Source of the DNA: Clostridia bacterium
Lineage (GTDB): Bacteria; Bacillota; Clostridia; Christensenellales; Christensenellaceae
Direction of reading: 5' to 3'
Assembly: GCA_017439085.1 (NCBI GenBank)
Contig: JAFRTU010000007.1
Coordinates: 152,707-216,706, forward strand
DNA length: 64,000 bases
In this document: positions 34,265-44,000 of the stretch, piece after piece
How positions within the stretch are numbered: position 1 is the stretch's first letter
Layout: each line of letters starts with the position of its first letter
Position numbers and translations under genes: made by a program
The notes under the pieces: model-generated
What the model was told of the DNA's origin: nothing
What the model saw: the letters and a program-made list of their open reading frames with translations, nothing else
Database searches by the model: none

Positions 34265-35770
34265 TCAGTCAATCGAATAGAGATCCCTGAACTTGGTCTC
34301 AAGATAATCGACATAATACTGAGGATCGAAGGGTGCTCCCACACACTTCTCGAGAAGAGCTCCCGGGGCATACATCTTGCCATACTGCCAGATGTGTTCG
34401 GTCAGCCATGCCACTATCGGAGACAGATCGTCATCCTCCACTGCCTTATATACGTCGAAATCCTCTTCCATCTTCTTCAAAATCTGGGCTCCGTAAGCGC
34501 TTCCAAGAGCATATGACGGGAAATAGCCAAAGCTTCCGCTTGACCAGTGTGAATCCTGAAGACATCCTCTCTTATCGTCCGGCACGTCTACTCCGAGATA
34601 CTCCTTCATCTTTGCTGCCCAGGCATCAGGAAGATCCTTTACCTCGAGGGTGCCCTTGATGAGCTGTTTTTCAAGCTCGTAACGGACCATGATGTGAAGG
34701 CTGTATGTGAGCTCATCTGCATCTATCCTTATGAGGCCCGGTTCCACCTTGTTGACCGCACGGTAAAGCTGTTCAGCTGTGACGGTCCTGAACTGTTCCG
34801 GGAAAAGCTCCTTGAGCTTCGGGAGCACGTTCTTTACGAATGGACGGCTCCTGCCTATTATGTTCTCGAAAAACCTTGACTGGCTCTCATGGATACCCAT
34901 GGATACTCCGCCCGCGACGGCAGTATATTCATGCTCATCCCCGCTTCCGAGCTCATAGAGCGCATGTCCTCCCTCATGGACCACGGAGAACATGGAGTTC
35001 ACTGCATTGTCCTCATGATAGTTGGTGGTTATCCTGACGTCCTTCTTGTTGAAATTGGTCGTAAACGGGTGTTCCGTCTCTCCTATGCCGCAGTGGCTCC
35101 TGTCAATGCACATCTTCTCCATGAGATAGTCGGAGAACTGTCTTTGCGCATTTATATCGAAGTGACCGTAAAGGAAGGAATCATCTATCTGATCCTTCTT
35201 CATGATCTCTTCAAGAAGAGGTACTATCCTTTCCCTGAGCTTCAGGAAGAATGCGTCTGCCGTCTCCTGTGTGAGTCCCTCCTCATATAGATCTAGGAGC
35301 ACGTCATATGCGTCCTTCTCAGGGTCGTAGTATGCAGCCATCTTCCTGTTGAAGGCGACTATCTTCTCAAGACAGGGCCTGAAGGATTCGAAATCATTTT
35401 CTTCCTTGGCCTTATGCCAGACCGAGTCAGCCTCGTTAAGAAGCATCTGGTATTCAACGTACTCGTTCTCCGGGATCTTCTTCGTCCTGTCGAAGTCCTT
35501 CTTTAAAAGCTCGACTTCTCTCTTCCTGTGATCGTCAAGTTCGCTCATGTTCCCGGAGAGGAATGTCAGAAGCTCATCCACCTCAGGATTTATGAACTTC
35601 CTGTACATCTCTCCAGAGAGGATGCCGAGGGCAACTCCCCTTCCCTCTGCGGTATCCTTCGGTGCGGTAGTCACTGCATCGTAGAACACGATCCCCATGG
35701 CATGGGAATATGCATACTGTATCTTCTGTAACTCGTCCAGCTTTGCGACTGCTGTCTTTATATCCATCAT
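34265..35770 (-). CDS. Carboxypeptidase Taq (M32) family metallopeptidase
   Basis: 501 aa cytoplasmic zinc carboxypeptidase that removes C-terminal residues from peptides. HEGGH is at residues 265-269, and the third ligand and catalytic region follow in SMGIHESQSRFFEN. The long helical N-terminal half and DSHWSSGSFGYFPSYALGSAYG near the C-terminus are hallmarks of M32. ATG overlaps the fRMsr stop by four bases. Third gene of the glnN operon. It fits nitrogen recovery from peptides. Confidence 0.95.
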   Translation of the reverse strand: MMDIKTAVAKLDELQKIQYAYSHAMGIVFYDAVTTAPKDTAEGRGVALGILSGEMYRKFINPEVDELLTFLSGNMSELDDHRKREVELLKKDFDRTKKIPENEYVEYQMLLNEADSVWHKAKEENDFESFRPCLEKIVAFNRKMAAYYDPEKDAYDVLLDLYEEGLTQETADAFFLKLRERIVPLLEEIMKKDQIDDSFLYGHFDINAQRQFSDYLMEKMCIDRSHCGIGETEHPFTTNFNKKDVRITTNYHEDNAVNSMFSVVHEGGHALYELGSGDEHEYTAVAGGVSMGIHESQSRFFENIIGRSRPFVKNVLPKLKELFPEQFRTVTAEQLYRAVNKVEPGLIRIDADELTYSLHIMVRYELEKQLIKGTLEVKDLPDAWAAKMKEYLGVDVPDDKRGCLQDSHWSSGSFGYFPSYALGSAYGAQILKKMEEDFDVYKAVEDDDLSPIVAWLTEHIWQYGKMYAPGALLEKCVGAPFDPQYYVDYLETKFRDLYSID

Positions 35771-36225
35771 CCTATGTCCTCCCAGACTTTTTCTATCTTT
35801 CTTCCTACGCTCTCAAAGAAAAGCTGCTCATCTGCCCTGAACCTGTTGAGATAGGGGCTGTCGATATCTAGTACCGCAACTACCTCGCCCTTCACTATTA
35901 TGGGCACCACGATCTCAGAGTTTGACGCCTCGTCGCAGGCTATGTGTCCCGGGAAGGTGTGCACGTCGTTTATGAGCATCGTCTTCTTAAGGACCATCGC
36001 TGTGCCGCAGACTCCGTCTCCCGGCTTTATCTTCACGCATGCGGGAAGCCCTATGAAGGGTCCTACCTGGAGGATTCCCTCCCTCACTATATAGAAGCCG
36101 GCCCAGTTGAGGGCATCCATGCCGTCAAATATCGCAGAGGCAGTATTCGCCATGTTGGAGATTATCCAGTCGTCCTTTACTATGAGGGCATCGACCTGCT
36201 CCAGCAGTTCATCGTATTTTCCCAT
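35767..36225 (-). CDS. msrC: GAF-fold free methionine-(R)-sulfoxide reductase
   Basis: 152 aa GAF domain enzyme that reduces free methionine-R-sulfoxide. The three family cysteines are present (Cys63 in LPACVKIKPG, Cys73 in GDGVCGTA, Cys97 in HIACDEASNSEIVVP), together with the WAGFYIV substrate-wall segment. Middle gene of the operon, 12 bases after glnN and overlapping the peptidase gene. Redox repair beside amide and peptide metabolism is plausible. The symbol follows E. coli fRMsr usage. Confidence 0.92.
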   Translation of the reverse strand: MGKYDELLEQVDALIVKDDWIISNMANTASAIFDGMDALNWAGFYIVREGILQVGPFIGLPACVKIKPGDGVCGTAMVLKKTMLINDVHTFPGHIACDEASNSEIVVPIIVKGEVVAVLDIDSPYLNRFRADEQLFFESVGRKIEKVWEDIG

Positions 36226-36237
36226 CCGAAATTCTCC

Positions 36238-38328
36238 TTATCTGACGCTGTATAGCAGATCCCCGTAGGAAGGATATGCCCAGCATTTCTTTGAAACTAT
36301 CAGTTCCAGCTCGTCCACCACTTTCCTGAGGCAGGCCATTGCGCTGTATACCTCTTTTCTGTAGTAGAGTGCCTTTTCTCTGATGTTATCAAAGTCATCG
36401 GCCTTCATTATGCTCTCCTCGAGGTCTCCCAGAGCCTTATACATCAAGTCCGCAAGGGACGATATCCTGGAGAGGATGCTGCTCTCCATGGAGGTGGAGA
36501 CTTCCGTCTTCATCTTCTCCTTCCTCTCTGCCGTCCTTGCGAGGAGCTCCTCGTATTCCACTATCGAAGGTATCACGAGCTTGTTCACCATGTCGGTCAT
36601 GGTGAGGGCTTCTATGTGAAGGACCTTGCAGTAGTTCTCATACATGACCTCGCACCTTGAAAGGATCTCAGTCTTGGAGAGCACCTTGTACTTCTCGAAG
36701 AGTTCCACGTTCTTCGGGTCAGCGAAGCAGGCTATGGCCTCAGGCGTGGAGTTGATTATCCGAAGTCCGCGCCTTTCGGCCTCCTTCTGCCATTCCTCCG
36801 AATAGTTGTTGCCGTTGAATATGATCCTCTTGTGATCGCGGAGAGTCTTCTTCACTATCCTGTTGACGTCGTCCGCTATGTCTCCCGAGGTCTCGAGTAT
36901 GGTGGCGAATTCATCGAGCTGTGCAGCGACTATGGTGTTCAGCACCGTATTGCAGAACGCTATGCTCTGGGAGGATCCTACCATCCTGAATTCGAACTTG
37001 TTACCTGTGAAAGCGAATGGCGAAGTCCTGTTCCTGTCTGTATTGTCCCTCTCGAAGGACGGCAGCACCTGTGCTCCGATCTCCATGAGATCGTCCTTCA
37101 TCCTCTTGTGCTCATTATCCTCCTCAAGATCCTTCAGCACCTTTGAGAGCTCGTCTCCGAGGAACATGGAGACTATGGCCGGGGGAGCCTCGTTCCCTCC
37201 GAGCCTGTTGTCGTTTCCTGCGGACGCTACGCTCATGCGCAGAAGATCCTGATACTCGTCCACTGCCTTTATGACTGCGCTAAGTATCAGCAGGAACTGT
37301 GCATTCTCTGCCGGAGTCTTTCCTGGATCCAGGAGGTTCACTCCCCTGTCCGTGCTTATTGACCAGTTATTGTGCTTGCCGCTTCCGTTGACTCCGTTGA
37401 AGGGCTTCTCGGCCAGGAGGCATACCATATGGTGCTCTCTTGCCACCTTCTTCATCATCTCCATCACGAGCTGGTTCTGATCCACTGCTATATTGGTCGT
37501 GGCATACACCGGTGCCAGCTCATGCTGTCCCGGGGCTGCCTCGTTGTGTTCTGTCTTTGCATTGATGCCGAGCTTCCAGAGTTCCACGTTCAGATCCTTC
37601 ATGTAGTCATGGACCCTTCTCTTGATGGCTCCGAAATAGTGGTCGTCGAGCTCCTGTCCCTTTGCGGGCCTTGCTCCGAAGAGCGTTCTTCCGCAGTTTA
37701 AGAGATCCATCCTCTTAAGGTAAACGTCCTCGTCTATGAGGAAATACTCCTGTTCGGCTCCGACGGTGGTTATGACCCTTTCTGCCTTTGTACCGAAGAC
37801 CTTCAGAATCCTCATCATATGTCTGTTTATGACTTCCATGGACCTCAAGAGAGGAGTCTTCTCATCCAGTGCCTCTCCGCTGTAGGAGCAGAAGGCCGTC
37901 GGTATGCAGAGCACGTCATCCTTTACGAAGGCATAGGAAGTCGGATCCCAGGCGGTATATCCCCTGGCCTCGAAGGTGCTCCTTAATCCTCCTGAAGGGA
38001 AGCTCGATGCGTCAGGCTCTCCCTGTATGAGCTCCTTGCCCGAGAATTCCATTATGATCCTGCCGTCGCTGTCAGGTGAAAGGAAGCTGTCATGCTTCTC
38101 CGCAGTCATTCCCGTCATGGGCTGGAACCAGTGAGTGAAGTGGGTAGCGCCTTTTCCTATCGCCCATTCCTTCATGGCGTTTGCGACCACGTCGGCGATC
38201 TGGGGATTCAAGGGCTTACCGGTATTGATCGTGGCACGGAGGGATCTGTATACCTCCTTTGGGAGCATGTCCTTCATGACCTCGTCATTGAAGAGACTCG
38301 TAGCATAGACTTCCTGGATCTTGTTCAT
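36238..38328 (-). CDS. glnN: Glutamine synthetase type III
   Basis: 696 aa ATP-dependent ligase making glutamine from glutamate and ammonium. It is the long GSIII form typical of Bacteroides, cyanobacteria and many Clostridia, not the 440-470 aa type I. Catalytic segments include [33 protein letters not shown] and [22 protein letters not shown] precedes ATG 38328. A strong promoter and a leader hairpin lie upstream. It heads glnN-fRMsr-carboxypeptidase. Confidence 0.97.
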   Translation of the reverse strand: MNKIQEVYATSLFNDEVMKDMLPKEVYRSLRATINTGKPLNPQIADVVANAMKEWAIGKGATHFTHWFQPMTGMTAEKHDSFLSPDSDGRIIMEFSGKELIQGEPDASSFPSGGLRSTFEARGYTAWDPTSYAFVKDDVLCIPTAFCSYSGEALDEKTPLLRSMEVINRHMMRILKVFGTKAERVITTVGAEQEYFLIDEDVYLKRMDLLNCGRTLFGARPAKGQELDDHYFGAIKRRVHDYMKDLNVELWKLGINAKTEHNEAAPGQHELAPVYATTNIAVDQNQLVMEMMKKVAREHHMVCLLAEKPFNGVNGSGKHNNWSISTDRGVNLLDPGKTPAENAQFLLILSAVIKAVDEYQDLLRMSVASAGNDNRLGGNEAPPAIVSMFLGDELSKVLKDLEEDNEHKRMKDDLMEIGAQVLPSFERDNTDRNRTSPFAFTGNKFEFRMVGSSQSIAFCNTVLNTIVAAQLDEFATILETSGDIADDVNRIVKKTLRDHKRIIFNGNNYSEEWQKEAERRGLRIINSTPEAIACFADPKNVELFEKYKVLSKTEILSRCEVMYENYCKVLHIEALTMTDMVNKLVIPSIVEYEELLARTAERKEKMKTEVSTSMESSILSRISSLADLMYKALGDLEESIMKADDFDNIREKALYYRKEVYSAMACLRKVVDELELIVSKKCWAYPSYGDLLYSVR

Positions 38329-38397
38329 ATAGGTATCCTTTGCTGAAATATAAAGTCCTTTTGATATGCGGGAAACCTTCTTCCCGATTTAATCTAT

Positions 38398-38425
38398 ATT
38401 ATGTTTATGCCATGCACCGTGTCAA
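38398..38425 (-). promoter_or_regulatory. Promoter of glnN operon
   Basis: Minus strand TTGACA (38425-38420), 16-base spacer, CATAAT (38403-38398). A leader hairpin CGGGAA-GAAGGT-TTCCCG (38369-38386) sits between it and the ribosome binding site. Confidence 0.6.
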
Positions 38426-38456
38426 GGAAAAGGGGCTTTATGTTCCCCTTTCCTTA
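38423..38456 (-). terminator. Probable terminator of the RlmI-like gene
   Basis: Long hairpin AAGGAAAGGGG/CCCCTTTTCCTT with one bulge. The U-rich right arm on the minus strand ends at 38424, overlapping the glnN -35 box. No separate T-tract, so function as a terminator is likely but not certain. Confidence 0.5.
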
Positions 38457-38461
38457 AGCGC

Positions 38462-39664
38462 TCATACGGTCTGGAGTATGTAGAATTTGAGATAATCCGT
38501 CTCCGGGATGTTCAGCATTATCGGATGGTCCTCCGCCTGTCTGGATACGGATACCATCTTAAGGTATATCCCCGTCTTCTGCATCGCATCCGAAAGCATC
38601 TTCTCAAAGAGCTCGTGGGGCATGAAGTGCGAGCAGGAGCATGTGCAGAGATATCCTCCCCTCGGCAGCAGCTTCATGGCTCTCGAATTGATCTCGAGAT
38701 ATCCGTTATATGCGTTCCTCGTCCTGTCGCGGGATTTCGTGAATGCGGGAGGATCGAGGATTATGAGGTCATATTCCTTTCTGTTCACTTCTTCCAGGAC
38801 CTTGAAGACGTCTCCCGTGATGAAGCGGATGTCCGCTCCGTTAAGCTCGGCATTCCTCCTGGCATTCTCTATGGCCGTCTCGGATATGTCGACCGCCGTC
38901 ACGCTCTTTGCTCCGTTAAGAGCACAGTTAAGAGCGAAGGACCCTGTATGTGTGAAACAGTCGAGCACCCTTCTTCCCTCTGAGATCTCTGCGACCTTCT
39001 TCCTGTTCCTCTTCTGGTCCAGGAAGTATCCGGTCTTCTGTCCGTTCTCGAAGTCTACCCTCATGAGCACACCGTTCTCATTTATGACGGTCTCCGTCTC
39101 TCCCCTATCTTCATCTCCGTACCAGCCTTTGTATTCACTAAGTCCCTCGAGCCTTCTTGAAGAGACATCGTTCCTCTCGTATATGCCCCTTACGGATACA
39201 CCGTCCTCCTTCAACACTTTTAAGAGAGAATCATATATCACATCCTTATGGGCATCCATGCCGAAGGTCAGCACCTCGCTCACCAGGACGTCGTTGAACC
39301 TGTCGACGATGATGCCCGGCAGCTGGTCCGCTTCGGAGAATAGTATCCTCGTGCATGAGAGCTGGTCCTTCATCACGGTCTTCCTGTAGTTCCACGCATA
39401 TTCTATGCGCCTCCTGAAAAAAGCGTCATCAATCGAGACCTGGTAATCCCTTGTAAGAAGCCTTACCCTTATCTTGCTCTCAAGGGAGATGAATCCCGTG
39501 CCGAGATATTTACCCTTTTCCGATATGACGTCCACGAGAGAACCGTTCTCTATCCCCTCATCCTGTCGGACCACGTCGCTCCCGAATATCCACGGGTGCC
39601 CGTTTGCTATCCAGTTCTCGCCCTTCTTCGATATAGTTACAGTGCCGTAGCCCCTGAGTTTCAT
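38462..39664 (-). CDS. rlmI: PUA-domain class I rRNA cytosine methyltransferase, RlmI-like
   Basis: 400 aa. An N-terminal PUA-like domain (GENWIANGHPWIFGSDV) precedes an SAM methyltransferase with VLDCFTHTGSFALNCALNGAKSVTAVD, DLIILDPPAFTKS and the CTCSCSHFM motif, as in enzymes making 23S rRNA m5C1962. ATG 39664 with GGAGG six bases upstream is preferred. The frame to 39739 would overlap the purB promoter. Divergent from purB. The exact rRNA position is by homology only. Confidence 0.9.
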   Translation of the reverse strand: MKLRGYGTVTISKKGENWIANGHPWIFGSDVVRQDEGIENGSLVDVISEKGKYLGTGFISLESKIRVRLLTRDYQVSIDDAFFRRRIEYAWNYRKTVMKDQLSCTRILFSEADQLPGIIVDRFNDVLVSEVLTFGMDAHKDVIYDSLLKVLKEDGVSVRGIYERNDVSSRRLEGLSEYKGWYGDEDRGETETVINENGVLMRVDFENGQKTGYFLDQKRNRKKVAEISEGRRVLDCFTHTGSFALNCALNGAKSVTAVDISETAIENARRNAELNGADIRFITGDVFKVLEEVNRKEYDLIILDPPAFTKSRDRTRNAYNGYLEINSRAMKLLPRGGYLCTCSCSHFMPHELFEKMLSDAMQKTGIYLKMVSVSRQAEDHPIMLNIPETDYLKFYILQTV

Positions 39665-39730
39665 TTTCATCCTCCGGAAAAGACAAGCCGGAAATCCGAA
39701 CGAAACGCATTTTGTTTCCGTCTCTCTCGT

Positions 39731-39758
39731 TTGTCTCAAAGATAATATATAGTATAAT
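39731..39758 (+). promoter_or_regulatory. Promoter of purB-purA
   Basis: TTGTCT (39731-39736), 16-base spacer, perfect TATAAT (39753-39758). Confidence 0.65.
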
Positions 39759-39798
39759 ATATTTTGGTTTTCAGCGACTTAAAACGGAGGTAGATTTT

Positions 39799-41232
39799 TT
39801 GGACAACAGCATCTATCAGAATCCGCTCTGCGGAAGATATGCATCGAAGGAGATGCAGCATATTTTCTCCAACGACACCAAGTTCACGACCTGGAGAAGG
39901 CTCTGGATAGCCCTTGCCGAATCCGAGAAGGAGCTCGGCATCGACATCACCGATGAGCAGATAGAGGAATTGAAGGCCTTTAAGGACGACATCAATTATG
40001 AAGTCGCCCAGGCCCGCGAGAAGGAAGTCAGACACGACGTCATGAGCCATGTCTATGCTTACGGACAGCAGGCAAAGAAGGCTGCAGGCATACTGCACCT
40101 CGGAGCCACGTCCTGTTTCGTCGGCGACAATACTGACATCATAGTCATGAAGAGTGCTCTCCTGCAGATAAGGAAGCTCCTCGTGAACCTCATAAATGAG
40201 CTCTCGAAGTTCGCTCTTGCACACAAGGACGATGCGACTCTTGCATATACCCATTTCCAGGCCGCACAGCCTACCACCGTGGGCAAAAGATCCACTCTGT
40301 GGCTCTATGACCTTACTCTTGACCTTGAGGCAGTGGACCATGTCCTTTCGAACCTGAAACTCAGGGGCTGCAAAGGCACCACCGGAACATGCGCAAGCTT
40401 CCTCGAGCTCTTCGACGGAGATCATGAGAAGGTTAAGGATCTGGAGAAGCACATCGCCTCCAGGATGGGATTCGATGCATGCGTTCCCGTCTCCGGACAG
40501 ACATATACTAGAAAGATCGACTACTTCGTGCTCTCCGCCCTTTCAGGCATAGCTCAGAGCGCACATAAGTTCTCGAACGACATAAGGCTCCTCTCCCACC
40601 TGAAGGAAGTGGACGAGCCCTTCGAATCGAAGCAGATCGGCTCCTCCGCCATGGCGTACAAGAGGAACCCGATGAGGAGCGAGAGGATAGCCTCCCTCGC
40701 GAGATACATAATGATAGACACGCTGAATCCTGCTATCACGGCAGCAACACAGTGGTTCGAGAGGACCCTCGATGACTCTGCGAACAAGAGGATCAGCATC
40801 CCCGAGGCTTTCCTGGCCACGGACGCCATACTCTCCCTCTACATCAACATAGTATCGGGCATGAGGGTATATCCGAAGGTCATGGAGAAGCATCTTAAGG
40901 AAGAGCTCCCCTTCATGGTCACCGAAGGGATCATAATGATCGGTGTAAAGAAGGGCGGCAACAGACAGGAGCTCCATGAGGCTATAAGGCAGCATTCCGT
41001 AAAGGCAGCCGAACAGGTCAAGCTCTACGGAAAGGACAACGATCTCATGGACAGGATCAAGGGCGATCCCCTGTTCGACATCACCGATGAGGAGCTTAAG
41101 GAGCTCTTCGATTTCAAGAAGTATACGGGAAGGGCTCCCGAACAGACGGAAGAGTTCCTGAACGACTATATATATCCCCTCCTTGAAGAGAACAAAGATG
41201 TTCTCGGAGTGGATGTGACAATAAACGTGTGA
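39799..41232 (+). CDS. purB: Adenylosuccinate lyase
   Basis: 477 aa fumarase/aspartase-superfamily lyase acting twice in purine synthesis: SAICAR to AICAR, and adenylosuccinate to AMP. The signature loop GSSAMAYKRNPMRSE is present, along with HLGATSCFVGDNTD and the TLAYTHFQAAQPTTVGKR catalytic His region. The start is TTG 39799 with GGAGG eight bases upstream. A longer open frame from 39712 runs through the promoter and is not credible. Followed by purA after 24 bases. Confidence 0.96.
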   Translation: MDNSIYQNPLCGRYASKEMQHIFSNDTKFTTWRRLWIALAESEKELGIDITDEQIEELKAFKDDINYEVAQAREKEVRHDVMSHVYAYGQQAKKAAGILHLGATSCFVGDNTDIIVMKSALLQIRKLLVNLINELSKFALAHKDDATLAYTHFQAAQPTTVGKRSTLWLYDLTLDLEAVDHVLSNLKLRGCKGTTGTCASFLELFDGDHEKVKDLEKHIASRMGFDACVPVSGQTYTRKIDYFVLSALSGIAQSAHKFSNDIRLLSHLKEVDEPFESKQIGSSAMAYKRNPMRSERIASLARYIMIDTLNPAITAATQWFERTLDDSANKRISIPEAFLATDAILSLYINIVSGMRVYPKVMEKHLKEELPFMVTEGIIMIGVKKGGNRQELHEAIRQHSVKAAEQVKLYGKDNDLMDRIKGDPLFDITDEELKELFDFKKYTGRAPEQTEEFLNDYIYPLLEENKDVLGVDVTINV

Positions 41233-41256
41233 CACGAAGAAATGTGAGGAAATGAA

Positions 41257-42534
41257 ATGATTACAGCTATAGTGGGAATCAACTGGGGCGACGAAGGCAA
41301 GGGCAGGATGGTAGACCTCCTGAGCGGAGACTACGACATCGTCAGCCGTTATCAGGGCGGCAACAATGCAGGCCATACGGTCGTCAATGAAAAAGGAAAG
41401 TTCATACTGAACCTCCTTCCTTCAGGTATTCTCCGTGAGAACACGGTGAACGTCATGGGCAACGGAATGGTAATAGACATAGAACATCTCGTGGGCGAGA
41501 TCGGAAGACTTGAAGAGAAAGGCATAAAGATCTCCGAGAGGAACCTCAAGATCAGCGACAAGGCGATCATCTGCATGCCTTACCACAAGATGCTGGACAT
41601 CCTCGAGGAGGACAGGCTCGGCGATGCCAAGTTCGGCTCCACGAGAAGGGGCATCTCCCCCGTCTATTCGGACAAATACATGAAGAAGGGCATCCGTATG
41701 GGCGACCTTTTCGAGAGCGACGAATTCCTGAGAGAAAAGGTAAAGAACATAGTCGAATGGAAGAACCTCACCGTTCATGACGGATACAAGGCTGAGGCTC
41801 TGGATCCGGAAGAGATGTTCCGGTGGCTCAGGACCTACGGAGATCCGCTAAAGAAGCACATCACGGATACCACATATTATCTCTCCGATGCCATAGCTCA
41901 TGACAAGAGCATCATGTTCGAGGCTCAGCTCGGTGCTCTAAGAGACATAGACTTCGGTATCTATCCGTACACATCCGCATCCTCCACAATCGCCGCATAT
42001 GCCCCCATCGGTGCAGGCATACCGTTTGCAAAGCTCGATAACATAGTCGGCATAATCAAAGCATATTCCAGCTGCGTCGGAGAAGGCCCTTTCACATGCG
42101 AGTTCTTCGGTGAGGAGGCTGCAGCATTAAGAGGCGCAGGACAGGAGTTCGGAGCCGCTACCGGAAGGCCGAGAAGAGTCGGAGGATTCGACGTCGTCGC
42201 CTCCAGATACGGAGTCATGGTACAGGGTGCAACGGAGCTTGCTCTTACGAAGCTCGACATACTCCAGGATATGGACAAGATACCGGTATGCGTTGCATAT
42301 GACATAGACGGAGAGCTCACTCAGGAGTTCCCGACCGGCGAGAGGCTCAACAGAGCAAAGCCTGTCTACGAATACTTCCCGGGCTTCAAGACCGACATAA
42401 CCGGTTGCAGGAAGATGGAAGACCTGCCGAAAGAGGCCGTCGACTACATAAGATACATCGAGGAGAAGATGGGATGCCCCGTAAGGTACGTCTCAGTCGG
42501 AGCCGAGAGGAATCAGTACATACAGCTGTTCTGA
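41257..42534 (+). CDS. purA: Adenylosuccinate synthetase
   Basis: 425 aa GTP-dependent ligase joining IMP and aspartate to adenylosuccinate, the step before PurB. The P-loop GINWGDEGKGRMVD is at residues 7-20, with GGNNAGHTVV and GVTELALTK-like (GATELALTKLDIL) segments and the GTP-binding VGAERNQ end. Together with purB it forms a dedicated AMP-synthesis operon ending at a strong terminator. Confidence 0.97.
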   Translation: MITAIVGINWGDEGKGRMVDLLSGDYDIVSRYQGGNNAGHTVVNEKGKFILNLLPSGILRENTVNVMGNGMVIDIEHLVGEIGRLEEKGIKISERNLKISDKAIICMPYHKMLDILEEDRLGDAKFGSTRRGISPVYSDKYMKKGIRMGDLFESDEFLREKVKNIVEWKNLTVHDGYKAEALDPEEMFRWLRTYGDPLKKHITDTTYYLSDAIAHDKSIMFEAQLGALRDIDFGIYPYTSASSTIAAYAPIGAGIPFAKLDNIVGIIKAYSSCVGEGPFTCEFFGEEAAALRGAGQEFGAATGRPRRVGGFDVVASRYGVMVQGATELALTKLDILQDMDKIPVCVAYDIDGELTQEFPTGERLNRAKPVYEYFPGFKTDITGCRKMEDLPKEAVDYIRYIEEKMGCPVRYVSVGAERNQYIQLF

Positions 42535-42541
42535 GGATACA

Positions 42542-42573
42542 GGGGATGCATTAAAGCATCCCCTTTTCTTTCC
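42542..42573 (+). terminator. Terminator of purB-purA
   Basis: GGGGATGC-ATTAAA-GCATCCCC followed by TTTTCTTTC. Confidence 0.9.
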
Positions 42574-42649
42574 CTTCCGCCCTTCCATATGGATATTTAT
42601 GCGTTCTTGGGTTACAATAAATTGAAAGACTGATTATCGGAGGTTTACC

Positions 42650-43495
42650 ATGACCCATTTCGTAAAGATGCACGGATGTGCCAATGACTATGTTTATTTT
42701 GACCTCTTCAAAACTACAATAGAGAACCCTTCAGAGCTGTCGAAGACCCTTTCCGACAGGCATTTCGGTATTGGCGGAGACGGCATAATACTCATCTGCC
42801 CTTCCGATAAGGCGGACGCAAAGATGAGGATCTTCAATGCTGACGGAAGCGAGGGCAAGATGTGCGGAAACGGAGTCAGATGCGTTGCCAAATACCTCTA
42901 CGACTACGGATATGCAAAAAAGCCCATCATTAAGATAGATACCTTAAGTGGAATAAAGACAGTTGAGTTGGAACTGGATGAGGATAACAACGTTGTTTCC
43001 TGCACGGTGGATATGGGAAAGGCTGAATTCGCACCATACCTCATACCCGTCATACTCCAGAGCAAAGACGACAGGATCATCAACTACCCCTATACGGTAG
43101 ACGGACAGGAGCTGATGCTGAACTGCGTCTCCATGGGAAACCCCCACTGCGTGCTCTTCGTAAAGGGAGTGAACAACATGTCCATAGAGAGGCTCGGAAG
43201 GATCATGGAGAACAATGCCATATTCCCAGAGGGCGTCAACACCGAGTTCGTGGAGATAGTTAACCACAACACCATCAGGATGAGAGTCTGGGAAAGAGGC
43301 AGCGGTGAGACACTGGCCTGCGGTACCGGAGCATGCGCAAGCGTGGTCGCAGCCGTCGAGAACGGGTATTTCCGCAAGGGTGAGACCATAAACGTCATCC
43401 TTAAGGGCGGAGAGCTCAAGATCACCTACACCGATGACGGTGTGACTCTTGCAGGACCTGCGACGAAGGTGTTCGAGGGCGACATACAGCTCTGA
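42650..43495 (+). CDS. dapF: Diaminopimelate epimerase
   Basis: 281 aa cofactor-independent racemase making meso-diaminopimelate from the LL form for lysine and peptidoglycan. The catalytic cysteines are Cys72 (MCGNGVRCVAKYL) and Cys224 (ETLACGTGACAS). The N-terminal MTHFVKMHGCANDYVYFD is typical. CGGAGG precedes the ATG. Monocistronic, with a terminator after it. It implies a meso-DAP cell wall or lysine synthesis. Confidence 0.96.
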   Translation: MTHFVKMHGCANDYVYFDLFKTTIENPSELSKTLSDRHFGIGGDGIILICPSDKADAKMRIFNADGSEGKMCGNGVRCVAKYLYDYGYAKKPIIKIDTLSGIKTVELELDEDNNVVSCTVDMGKAEFAPYLIPVILQSKDDRIINYPYTVDGQELMLNCVSMGNPHCVLFVKGVNNMSIERLGRIMENNAIFPEGVNTEFVEIVNHNTIRMRVWERGSGETLACGTGACASVVAAVENGYFRKGETINVILKGGELKITYTDDGVTLAGPATKVFEGDIQL

Positions 43496-43515
43496 CATAC
43501 TGATACAACGATCAT

Positions 43516-43543
43516 GAGAGGACCTTAAGTCCTCTCTTTGTTT
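43516..43543 (+). terminator. Terminator of dapF
   Basis: GAGAGGAC-CTTAA-GTCCTCTC followed by TTTGTTT. Confidence 0.85.
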
Positions 43544-43559
43544 AAGAAAAGGAAGCGCC

Positions 43560-44000
43560 ATGAACAAGAAAAAGAATCTGTTCTTTGAATCTGAGCTCTG
43601 GAGGACTGTCAAGTTCACACTGTTCTCCATCTCTGCAGGAGCCATACAGATAATAGCCTATGAGCTCCTCGACAAGCTGACGGGCTGGCCATACTGGCCG
43701 AAGTACCTCATCGCCCTCCTCCTGAGCGTGATCTGGAACTTTACACTGAACCGCAAGTTCACTTTCAAGTCAGCCTCAAACGTGCCATTAGCAATGCTGA
43801 AGGTCCTCGGTTATTATGCCGTGTTCACTCCCCTCTCCACCCTGTTCGGAAACTGGCTGACCGAGAAGTGCGGATGGAACGGCACCTTTGTGACCATTCT
43901 CAACATGCTGATCAATTTCGTGACGGAATATCTGTTTGACAAGTATTTCGTATTCAATGACAAAATAGACAAGGAGGAAAAAGAAGATGAAGGTATATGA
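43560..44000 (+). CDS. GtrA-like membrane protein
   Basis: 146 aa, four hydrophobic helices, with the conserved NFTLNRKFTF motif after TM2 and FVTEYLFDKYFVF near the end, both typical of the GtrA family. Members help translocate undecaprenyl-linked sugars or partner with glycosyltransferases in cell-surface glycosylation. No glycosyltransferase is adjacent. AAGGA lies upstream. The Lys/Glu-rich tail overlaps the nitroreductase start by 14 bases, so the two are coupled. Confidence 0.88.
   Translation: MNKKKNLFFESELWRTVKFTLFSISAGAIQIIAYELLDKLTGWPYWPKYLIALLLSVIWNFTLNRKFTFKSASNVPLAMLKVLGYYAVFTPLSTLFGNWLTEKCGWNGTFVTILNMLINFVTEYLFDKYFVFNDKIDKEEKEDEGI

Noticed and set aside
39712..39798. ATG-initiated extension of purB
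   Set aside because: It would run through the purB promoter (TATAAT at 39753); the TTG at 39799 has a proper ribosome binding site.
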